Assembly: GCF_002099425.1 (NCBI RefSeq) | Contig: NW_018343992.1 | Coordinates: 3,322,501-3,386,500 of the forward strand | Direction: 5' to 3' | DNA: 64,000 nt | Source of the DNA: Phascolarctos cinereus | Taxonomy: Eukaryota > Chordata > Mammalia > Diprotodontia > Phascolarctidae | Shown: one piece after another, positions 55,173 to 64,000 of the stretch | How positions within the stretch are numbered: position 1 is the stretch's first letter | How the letters are laid out: each line of letters begins with the position of its first letter | Notes under the pieces: model-generated | What the model was told of the DNA's origin: nothing | Databases searched by the model: none | Seen by the model: only the letters and a program-made list of their open reading frames with translations | Position numbers and translations under genes: made by a program

Positions 55173-55915
55173 TGCTCCAATTTACAGTTGATTCTCTCTA
55201 GGCTAACTTTACCAGCAGCACTGGTAAAGAGATTATTGGAAAGGATGAACATTTCTAGTAGCATAAATATTGACTCAGCTATCACCTGGAATCCATATAT
55301 ACTTGGTATGTTCATTCTTATTCCATTCAGCTTAGGTCAGTAGGTATAGAAGTTTTCTAGTATTCATTGGTGCTCCTATTCATAGTGTAATGTACAAGTA
55401 AACATTTTCTTTTCAGAAGCAATTAACATCAAGACAACTAATAATTACATTGTGCTATAGTTTGAAAACAGTCTCTGTGCATTTTGGTAATGTTACTATT
55501 ACCATATCATTAACACATGTACGCAGCTATGAAACATTTCACTGTGAGCAGAATGTTTAGAAGGAGTGAACACAACCATTCCTTTTTAGGTGGAACTCAC
55601 AAATTTAAACATTAGCTTCTTTTATTTTAAAAGTAGTAACTTCAGAAGCATCTTAAGCCTGAAGGGCCTGCTGGTTCAAAGTTCATTGGCAGAAAGCCCC
55701 ACAGCATTTCCCTTTCTGATTACTATGTTATGTCACATTTTATTCACCTGATTTGCCATTGCTTTGCAGGGAGTGGATTTCTATCACTGCCAGCATTTGG
55801 TTTCTGAATAGGTTTTTCTAATCACTGAAATTCAACTCTAGTTATTGGGTTGTTTTAATTGAAAATAATTCTTTAACTGGTCAGTCAAACTTAACACTTG
55901 TTCTATTCAGTGAGA
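55173..55915. other. No recognisable feature
   Basis: Opposite-strand frames at 55106-55343 overlap each other and a MIR tail; not credible genes. Confidence 0.5.
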
Positions 55916-55919
55916 AACA

Positions 55920-56000
55920 GTAAATTCTTATTTTGTTCATTCAGGCATCTAGCACATTGCCTGGCATATAGTAGGTATTTTAATAAATACTCATTGATAC
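55920..56000 (+). mobile_element. L2 3' tail
   Basis: 'tctagcacattgcctggcat', 'tagtaggtattttaata'. Confidence 0.65.
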
Positions 56001-56104
56001 ATTAATTCCTAATTTCCTTAGTTTTCCTTAATGAGAAAAAAAAACCTTTTAAAATATTGGCTTGTAGCTATTTATAAGATCAGATTTAAAATTATTTTGG
56101 AAAC

Positions 56105-56755
56105 ATTTTAATGAATTTTAAATATTTTAAATATTTTAATTTTCTCCAATTACATGGAAAGATAATTTTTAACATTTATTTTTTTTATTTTTGAGTTCCA
56201 AATCGTCTCCCTTTTTCCCTTACCTCTCCCTCCCTAAGATGGTAAGCAATTTGATACAAGTTATACATGTGCAGTCATACAAAGCATACTTCCATATTAG
56301 CCATGTTGTGAAAGAAGATACAGACATCCTCCTCCCCCCAAAAATGAAAGAAATAAAATGAAAAATAATATGCTTCAATCTGCATTCAGACTGCATCAGT
56401 TTTTTCTCTGGATATGGATAGCATTTTTTATCACAAGTCCTTTGAAATTGTCTTAGATCATTGTATTGCTGAGAATAGCTAAGTCATTCACAATTCAACT
56501 TCATACGATATTTCTGTTATGTACAATGTTCTTCTGGTTCTGCTCACTTCACTTTACATTAATTCATGTAAATCTTCCCAGGTTTTTCTGAAATCATCTG
56601 GCTCATCATTTCTCATAGCACAATAATATTCCATTACATTCATATATCACAACTTATTCAGCCATTCCCAACTGATGGACATCCTCTGAATTTTCAATTT
56701 TGCCACCACAAAAAGAGCTCCTATAAATATTTTTTTTGTAACAAAAACAATCTTT
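56105..56755 (-). mobile_element. L1 3' end with ORF2 C-terminus, antisense
   Basis: 'ctccaattacatggaaagat', 'ggtaagcaatttgatacaag', 'gcttcaatctgcattcagac', 'tcttagatcattgtattgct', 'gccaccacaaaaagagctcc'. Confidence 0.83.
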
Positions 56756-57175
56756 CTAACATCCTGTCTTGGCACACATGTCTTGGGAGGTCAGGATTTC
56801 TTTTTTTACAATAGAAACCTTTAGTAATGTGACCTGAAATAGTATATTCACAAGGGCTAAATGTACCCATTGTAATGGTTCTCTAGGGGAAAAAAAAGTG
56901 CTGTGAACCCTTTATTCTAGATGGGTTTTCCTTGTCTTTATTCTATTTATCATCCAAGTGTTCAGAATGTAGTTGTGCTTCTCTCCTAGGTTTCACAAAA
57001 CTAAGTATTCCCTATTTAACACCCCAACCCTTCCAGTTATAGAATCATGGGCAGATCAACTTGTGTTCCTAGTTGAGGGGTATCAATTTACTCCCCTCTA
57101 ACACCACTTACCATCTCTATGACTTTCTGTTACAAAATCTTCCATGGCCTTGAGTTCTTGGCAAACAGTGTGTGT

Positions 57176-57282
57176 TGTTTTCCTCATTACAATGTAATCT
57201 TCTTAAAGTAAGGGATTGCCTTTTTTTTTAAATTTATATCCCATGACTTAGCACAGTCCTTGGTACATGGTAGGTGCTTAAA
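57176..57282 (+). mobile_element. L2 3' tail
   Basis: 'cttaaagtaagggattgcct', 'cttagcacagtccttggtac', 'atggtaggtgcttaa'. Confidence 0.68.
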
Positions 57283-57289
57283 AATGTAT

Positions 57290-57322
57290 TTTCATTCATT
57301 CATTCATTCATTCATTCATTCA
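57290..57322. repeat. (TTCA)n microsatellite
   Basis: About eight tetramers grown from the L2 tail repeat. Confidence 0.9.
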
Positions 57323-57702
57323 GGTTTCCTTATAATTTGAGGAATATAGGGGGTCAACTTTCCATCTAGGGATTTATGCTACAGCAAGTCAGTGAATCAG
57401 GCTTGGCCCAATATCATAGGAATGCTCTGGGGTAGCTAGAAGAAAATGACTATTTTACCAGATTTTGTTAGGGAGTTGAAAATCATCTTATTCTTGATAA
57501 GTTGGTTTGGCAGGAAACTTTCATAAAATATTTATACCCAAGAAAGCACAGAAATTCATTTGTTAAGAAAATTTTTCAACTAAGTGGAATTGAACATTGG
57601 TGACAATAGACTCTCGTGATAACTCGTGAATCTTGGTTATGCTTCAGAGAAATTTATCAAAATCAGGCTCGATCTGCTTTTTAATGCAATTATTGCTCCC
57701 TC

Positions 57703-58260
57703 AACATATTCATTTACCTGTTCCAGGCACTGTGCAAAGTGCTGGGGATGCAAATAATGAAACAGTTCTTTCTCTCAAGGAGCTCACATTCTGACAAGAG
57801 AGATGACAAATGGATGTATAAGCATATCTACCAGCACTTTACTGGTAAATGTTAACAACTGACTAATAACATGATACACTTTTAAGTTTAATCTGTATTA
57901 TTAACATTTTCCTCATAATTTTCTTAAGTCTAGTCAGTAAACCAAAGAATAAATCAAGTTCTGATTTGTAGTGTTTGCTGATTTCTGAAGTACGAATAAT
58001 CAGAGTAAAACTTTAACAACCAGCTTCCTGGAGAGGTAGCTCCAGCATGCCTCTGTGGTTAGTAACATAAACATAAGGAGAATAAATACAAAGTAGTGAA
58101 ATATGAAGACATTAAGGTCAATAGCATGCATATAAAGAGAATAAATACAGGATAGCTAGATAGGTAGTTAGGAAGTTTGGGAGGTAGGGTACTAGTAGTT
58201 AGAGGGTACAGGGAAGGCTTCAGGTAAAAGATAATATTTGCGCTATGTTTTCAATGAATA
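57703..58260 (+). mobile_element. Therian repeat, interrupted
   Basis: Head 'ttccaggcactgtgcaaagt', 'ctctcaaggagctcacattc', then after the inner R3 copy 'aaacataaggagaataaata' and 'aggcttcaggtaaaagataa'. Confidence 0.6.
57819..58060 (+). repeat. Dispersed repeat family R3, copy 2
   Basis: 'actggtaaatgttaacaact', 'acacttttaagtttaatctg', 'ttttcttaagtctagtcagt', 'aagttctgatttgtagtgtt', 'actttaacaaccagcttcct'. Its position inside the therian repeat gives approximate limits for the unit. Confidence 0.65.
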
Positions 58261-58289
58261 TAAAAATACATTTATAAAGCCTACAAATG

Positions 58290-58430
58290 TTATAGAACAG
58301 GATAGCTTCCTGAGGGAAGAGAGTTTTTTACTTCTATCTTTGTCTCCCCATCAACTAGAATAGGGTTTGGACCACACATGGTTATTAATAAATGCTGACT
58401 GAATTGAGTTCTTACTGAATTGAATTGAAC
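58290..58430 (+). mobile_element. L2 3' tail
   Basis: 'ttctatctttgtctccccat', 'ggttattaataaatgctgac'. Confidence 0.62.
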
Positions 58431-59284
58431 TGAACCAGAAACAAATCAGTATCTTCAACTTCAGAGCTAGGAAGGTTGAAAACACAAACTACAGAACATG
58501 TTAAAGTTCAGCACTTTATTTATAGGATAATTCTACTTCTGCTTCCCTTGCTCATTGCAGCAAGATGTTAAACATCAGTCTGTCACACAGGCCAAGTGCT
58601 GATCTAATTGGCCTATAAGAGCACTCTTTTTCCCTTTCAGCATCATAAAGATATTATAAGTCCACTTAGTCGCCCCCTTCTGTGATATTATATTTAAAAT
58701 AGCTTGTTCTTGTGCATGGGGTTATATAAAATGAGTTTCTAAGAGATGAGAAATCACAGAGTTTTATCATGTTTACCACTTTTCATGGTGCTTTTAAAAG
58801 CATTTACCTTACGCACAGTGGGATGGCTTTCTTCGAATTAGTCTAGACTGCTGGCAGTTAGGGAACTCACAAAGGAATGAGGTAGATTCAGTCTTTCCCT
58901 CCTCACCTGTCTAATTGAGCTTCCTAGGAGGTTAAGTTCCTTTTACACTTCCCCAGGGGCTTGCCGCCAAACATCCACCTCTTGCAGGTCACATCTTGCC
59001 TCTTATGTATTCACATTTCTGTTTCTAGTGGAGTTCATGTCCCCAGACAGTGAGCGACTTTAGCAAATTTTGCTAAGCCCTCTGTTTTTTTTGTGGTGTT
59101 GAATGCTACATCCTCCAGAAACAACAAATGTTCTATTAGATTGCGTGTGGAATGCATGTAAGGTTTAAAACACCCCTAACACTCTCATTAGAATACTGGA
59201 TAATATTGTGACTGACTAATAAATGTTTGAGGTACTTTTATGGAAGTGGGATTCAAGAATTATTCACATTATTATGATTACCCT
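58431..59284. other. No recognisable feature
   Basis: Apparently unique; less AT-rich near 58920-59040. Confidence 0.5.
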
Positions 59285-59289
59285 CAAAT

Positions 59290-59500
59290 AAGAGCACAGT
59301 TTCTTAACCTTTTTTGTAGGTTATGGACCTCTTTGTTTGTCTGGTGAAAGCTAGTAACCCCTTTTTTTCAGAATAATGTCATTAAATACATAAAATAAAA
59401 TATATAGGATCACAAAGGAAATAAATTATAATGGAATACAGTTATCAAAATATTGAGGAAAAAGTTTATAGATTCCAGGTTAAGAATCTGCTTTAAAGTG
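59290..59500 (+). mobile_element. hAT-like MITE, second copy
   Basis: Terminal inverted repeats CAGTTTCTTAACCT and AGGTTAAGAATCTG match at 13 of 14 positions. The inside has 'agaataatgtcattaaatac', 'ataaaataaaatatatagga', 'ggaatacagttatcaaaata', the reverse of the element at 15979-16200. No clear 8-bp duplication here. Confidence 0.72.
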
Positions 59501-60165
59501 AGCAAAAACAGGTTTCTATGTGTTGGGCTGGGTTGGGAGCGGGTCAGAATTGAAATTTATCTAAGGCCCTCCAAGTCCTCAAGTGGGGCCCTTTGACTGA
59601 ATCCAAACTTCACAGAAAAAATCCCTTTAATAAAAGGATTTGTTCTATAAAACTTGGGTTCAGTCGAAAGGCCACACCCAAAGACCTAGAAGGCCACATG
59701 TTCCCTACTCTGATGTAAAGCCTCACTGCTCATCAGTGAACAAAAAGGAGAAAAAAAATCTTTTAGTTTTTTGACAATTAGTATTGACTATACTTCGTCT
59801 GTTAACATTACACAAACCTTGGAAGTATCCAAAAAGAGGTCTTAAATTGGATACACAATCTATAATAAGATACAATATATTTTTTAAATGTATGACATGA
59901 TATGATATATGTGCCATTAAAAAGACATGAAAAGAAGATACACACATTCATAACTCAGTTATTATGAAGAAGGTGGGACCAAAGAGAAGAAATGAAAGTA
60001 TTACCACAAAAATCCTGCTGATTTAAGGCAAATGAGTCAACATTTTTATATTACAAAAATGTTCAGGAGAAAAGTATTGAGTCAGTGTTTATTGATTAGA
60101 CTAGGAGATGTGAATTCTACACCCAGAATCTTCTTTTGGAAGTTTCTTTGTTTCTGCCAAATAGA
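59501..60165. other. No recognisable feature
   Basis: A 74-codon minus frame at 59723-59947 shows nothing recognisable. Confidence 0.5.
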
Positions 60166-60167
60166 AG

Positions 60168-60375
60168 GCAGGAACTTAATAAATGCTTATTGACTGACTG
60201 ACTGGCATAGCAGAAAGTTCAATAAAGTCTTAGCATCTCACCATTTCATTGAACTTATCTTTTCTCCCTTAGACTCCCTGAAGGTAAAGATCATTTGGAT
60301 TCATCTCTTCATTCCCCTCAGCATCTACCTAGTACAAGACATGTGGTAGGGACATGTGATAGTTGTTGTTTTTTA
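60168..60375 (+). mobile_element. Two L2-like tail pieces
   Basis: 60168-60210 ends in (ACTG)n after 'taataaatgcttattgactg'; 60250-60375 has 'gactccctgaaggtaaagat'. Confidence 0.5.
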
Positions 60376-60439
60376 AAGAAATGAATGAAATTTGGCTGTG
60401 GTCAGAGGTCATGTAATTTTTACCATATATATTTTACCA

Positions 60440-60532
60440 TATATATTTGGTCAACAAAAATTTCTTAAGTACATATTCTGTCTCTAGCATCTTACTAAGT
60501 AATGGGGATGAAGGGAGGGGGAAAAAGGGGAG

Positions 60533-60594
<62 letters not shown>

Positions 60595-61020
60595 GTCCTT
60601 GAAGATCTCTTAGTTTAATGGGGAAGACAACATGTAAACAATTATGAACAAATAAGATATATGCAGGATAAACTAAAGATAATAAATAGAGGAAAGGTAT
60701 TAAACTGGATTGGGTATTAATCCACTGGTATTAAAGTGAATTGGGAAAGGCTTCTTGTACAAGACAGGATATTTAGCTGGGACTTGAAGGGAACTAGAGA
60801 GAGCAGAAGATGGAAATGAGAAAAGAGAAAGAATGGCATGGGAGAGAACCAGTGAAAATGCTCAGACTTGGGAGATGGAGCATCAAGAAAGCCATAGTCA
60901 TTGAACTGAAGGATAACTGGAAATGAGTAAGTCGTAAGAACATTAGAATGTTAGGAGGGAGCCAGGTTATGAAAGGCTTTGAACACTGAACAAAGAATTT
61001 TGCATTTGAGATGCACAAAT
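60440..61020 (+). mobile_element. Therian repeat, longest copy
   Basis: 'cttaagtacatattctgtct', 'atggggaagacaacatgtaa', 'ggatatttagctgggacttg', 'ggaatgagtaagtcg'-like segment, 'agccaggttatgaaaggctt', 'cattttgcatttgag'-like end. The consensus is familiar from all therians; name not assigned. Confidence 0.65.
60533..60590. repeat. (GA)n microsatellite, ~55 bp uninterrupted
   Basis: Pure GA dinucleotides inside the therian repeat. Confidence 0.95.
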
Positions 61021-61164
61021 ACATAATATAAATTCTATCTGAGTTTTATTTGGTAGTGGAGATGGCAATGCCTTTCTCCCCTAAACCCTGACATTTTAGG
61101 GAAATCAAATATACCATACTAATATGAATAGTTTCACCAACTTTTGTGGTCATCAGATAAAGAT

Positions 61165-61255
61165 TTTATACACATGCACATGTATGCATGCATGTATATG
61201 TGTATATGTATGTGTATGTGTGCGTATATGTATATGTATATACACATACATTCAG
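61165..61255. repeat. TG/TA microsatellite
   Basis: Alternating CATG/TATG/TGTA units. Confidence 0.85.
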
Positions 61256-61259
61256 ATTT

Positions 61260-61555
61260 CTGTGCCCTGGGACAAGGCATGTAGTACGTAAAAAACTTTG
61301 CTAGACCCACCACCAAGTATTTACCTTGCTGGTAAATGTTTAGCTGTCTGGGGGCAGGGGGAGGGAGAGATGTACCCATGACACACTTTTAAATCTGCAT
61401 TAGTAACATTTTCTTCATCACTTTCTTAAGTCTAGAAAATAAACAGAACAATACATTAAGCCCTGATTTGTAAAGTTTGCTAATTTCTGAGGTATAAATG
61501 TTCACACTGAAAATTTAACAATCAGGTTTCCTGAAAGCTGACTACAACAAACCTA
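61260..61555 (+). repeat. Dispersed repeat family R3, copy 3
   Basis: The longest copy: 'ccttgctggtaaatgtttag', 'acacttttaaatctgcatta', 'cactttcttaagtctagaaa', 'taagccctgatttgtaaagt', 'ttctgaggtataaatgttca', 'tttaacaatcaggtttcctg'. Confidence 0.68.
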
Positions 61556-62890
61556 GGACCATTATTATTATTATCATTATTATTTGAAAAAAGGCTCCAA
61601 GAAAGAATTCTGAAATGCTAGTATAAATACAGGAATATGTTCAAATTGCCTATTTTAGGCATGTTCCTGACTGTTGGGGTTTGTCACTGATTTGCCTTAT
61701 TTCTGAAAAATTAAAGTAGCAAAAAAGAAAAAAAGTCAGAGGTTAGTTTTAAAAAAACAAAACCAAACATGAACAAAAAAAATCCTACAAAACTTTACAT
61801 AGTCATATCTAAATCTCTGATGGGATATCAGTTTTAAAGTGAGTTAGAGGAGATGAGATTTAAAAGGTTTAGTCATTAGGGATTTTCCGTTGTCGGTAAT
61901 AGGGTCAATTGAAACTAGTTAAAATATTTTAATGGAAGTTTTCTTTTCATTAGTATTCTTTTAAGACTGGATATAGTCTCCCACTAATAAAGATAATAGT
62001 AAAATACTTTAGGGCCCCATTGCAGAAGATGAGAGACATGGGGGCAAATTGCTGTTTTTTATTCCTGGCTGGGAAGGCTAGAATGGCTGTATTTCTTTCT
62101 GTTTTATATGGAAAATTAACTGCCTAAATGCTATGCTGGCATGCAAATGAAAGTGTATAGTAGTAAAGTTCTGCATTTCATCTGGGACTTGTGTTCAATA
62201 CTCCCTGGTATGAAATACCACAGGCTTTCTCAGACATAACACAAGTCAAATGAAAATGGCTTCTAAGCAGGCAGAAAACAACACGGCATATAAGTATTGC
62301 ATATCAATCAATCCAAAACATTAATACTAGTACATTTGAATCATTGCAGTATGCCTTCCTTTGAGAATCTCAATGTACTTAGAATATCATCTCTCTAAAC
62401 TTCCCAGAACCCCTTTGTGTATGGTGAGTAGAAATATTAACCCAACCATGCAAATGAGCAAATACCCACATTCCCAGCCTCTGAATTACATCAGCAGACA
62501 ATATCAGAGAAATTAAGAAGACTGCTCATTAAAATAATAACAACAACAATCACACATCTTGCCCTCTCTTGTATAGCCTTTCTTCTAAGGAATCTAGAGT
62601 AGATCATATACAGAGGTGATAAAATCTGGCCTGGCCTAGGATTACAGATTCTCACTTATAGCACTGGCTTTAGTACTAAGTCAATGTGAAATCAAATTGC
62701 TTAAAGTGTTTGTGATTGACTTTCCCCATCTACATAAGAAGCTTAATGAGGCTTGTGCATCCCAGGTTAACTCTATATGATGCTATTATTATTTAAGTCT
62801 GGGATTGCTGTTCCATTGGTGTAGAGAACTTACAATATATTAACTCCTTTTATCAATGCAGATCTGCAGCTGGCTGGTAACTTAGAGCCA
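61556..62890. other. No recognisable repeat or gene
   Basis: 1.3 kb without any repeat that I can name, apart from a short (ATT)n at 61561-61585. Such repeat-poor stretches can hold conserved non-coding elements, but that cannot be seen from one sequence. Confidence 0.45.
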
Positions 62891-62892
62891 CT

Positions 62893-63030
62893 AAAAATTC
62901 CCCAAAGCATTGAAAAGTTAAGTCTCTTGTCTAGGTTCACAGTGCCATTAAGTCATAGGCAGAAATTAAACCTAGATCTCTGACTCCAAAGCTAAGTCCC
63001 TATTTTCTTGCTAAGCTTCCTCTGTGAGGT
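62893..63030 (-). mobile_element. MIR-like fragment, antisense
   Basis: 'gaaaagttaagtctcttgtc', 'cctagatctctgactccaaa'. Confidence 0.58.
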
Positions 63031-63111
63031 TATGCTTATATAGAGTGGTGATGTGGTGCAGTTGTGAGTGGGAGGGAGTGGAGCAGGTTAGGGAAGGGAG
63101 GAAGGTGTAAA

Positions 63112-63292
63112 CCCCGAGTTGGGAATCAAGAAATCAGGAAACCAGACTTCTAGTTTCTGCTCTGCCACTGACTATCTTTGTGACTTCAAAAAAGTCACAC
63201 CACCACTCCGTGCCTTGGCATCTTCAACTCATAAAACGAGGATGTTGAATTGGACAGTTTCCAAAGTCCCTTCCACTTCAGAGTTCATATAC
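63112..63292 (+). mobile_element. MIR/THER-like SINE
   Basis: 'tctgctctgccactgactat', 'gttgaattggacagtttcca', 'agtcccttccacttcaga'. Confidence 0.68.
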
Positions 63293-63385
63293 TGCTTCAG
63301 GCATTATCTCATTTTACAGAGTGGGAAATGGACATGGAAAAGGTTAAGTGGCCTCTGCCAAGTCCCAGAGCTGATCACTGAGGTT
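63293..63385 (-). mobile_element. MIR fragment, antisense
   Basis: 'ggcattatctcattttacag', 'gaaaaggttaagtggcctct'. Confidence 0.5.
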
Positions 63386-64000
63386 TTATACGTCAGGAGA
63401 AAAGCTGATTTGCTCTTCTAGGTTCAGGTGGAGATCAGCCCTGTTCCCAGGAGCCTATTTCTCCCAACTTGCCCCACCCCTCCCCACCTGTGCTGGGGCA
63501 TAGACACCAGGTCATGCCTCTTGGAGCAGTCTGTTCCTGCTTGCGGTGATTGGGGAGGATTCAGAGCTGTTTCAGACTTGGTCTACCCTGGTTGCTTACA
63601 ACCACATGGCTACTGGCTAGCTGAAAACCTAAGGAAAAGGACACTGGGCCAAAACCAGCTTTAGCTCTCTTGGAGTACCATTAGATAGAAGCAGGTAAGG
63701 TCATGGAACTGGATAATGTAGGAAATCTTAACTCATTATTCCAGTGGGTTATGTGGAGAAATATAACAGGAAGAGAAGATACTTCTACACTCCAATGACT
63801 TTACAGTTTAGGTGAGGTTGGGGTAGGGGAAAGCAATTGGAAAAATATTGCTGTTTATGTTTGGGGGGCATTGCTGTCAGGTAATTTATGACTGAAGAGT
63901 CTTGATAATAGCGTAAGACTAAAGATAAGGTGTCCTATGCAATAAGGAAGTGGATCTCGAATTAAAGTGGGTGTAGACTAACACAGGATTGTCTTATGAC
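63386..64000. other. No recognisable feature, GC-richer
   Basis: 63420-63660 is richer in G+C than most of the window and carries 78- and 100-codon plus frames that overlap the MIR copies; no domain seen. Confidence 0.4.

Noticed and set aside
57290-57322. CRISPR-like short tandem array
   Set aside because: A plain TTCA tetranucleotide microsatellite at an L2 tail; no spacers.
1-64000. A novel multi-gene system
   Set aside because: No gene cluster, operon-like arrangement or conserved coding set is visible; the interesting content is transposition history and rearrangement.

Overview
The window looks like an intergenic or intronic stretch of a marsupial chromosome. The evidence is its repeats: many tRNA-headed CORE-type SINEs beginning GGCAGCTAGGTGGCACAGTG, a shorter second SINE type ending CCCCAATTGCCT plus an A-rich tail, marsupial-type L1 3' ends, long antisense CR1/L3-like LINE fragments, L2 tails and MIR-like SINEs. 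The base composition is AT-rich and CpG-poor. The second SINE type hints at an Australian marsupial, but I cannot settle species. I find no protein-coding gene: no open frame exceeds 179 codons, the longest frames match no family I recognise, and frames with recognisable similarity fall inside LINEs.

Layout. 1-16.6 kb is ordinary old repeat landscape: a ~2.1 kb antisense CR1/L3 LINE near the left end, scattered MIR/L2/SINE copies, several L1 3' ends and one small hAT-like DNA element. 16.6-32.3 kb is very different. Eight well supported LTRs and one probable LTR lie here and none was seen elsewhere. Six of them belong to one family with two forms (A and B). They interrupt a MIR, an ancient therian repeat (hit three times), an old L1 (23.1-27.6 kb) and an L1 3' end. 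Most show 4-bp target duplications, and no gag, pol or env segment was recognised between them, so they read as solo-LTR fossils. 32.3-45.6 kb carries L2, CR1/L3 and MIR copies and a full-length retroposed 7SL RNA pseudogene at 41.48-41.78 kb. 45.9-48.4 kb is an L1 split by a HAL1-like (ORF1-only) element. It is followed by a near-identical inverted duplication whose arms lie at 48.4 and 50.2-50.4 kb. 50.7-64 kb returns to old repeats with two more L1 3' ends, two of the three copies of an unassigned dispersed repeat family, and a long GA microsatellite.

There is no operon or pathway to describe. The biological content is the history of transposition: which element landed in which, and a few rearrangements (inverted duplication, LINE-in-LINE chimera, LTR clustering). 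Family names are from memory of consensus motifs. Boundaries without stated target duplications are good to about 10-30 bases.
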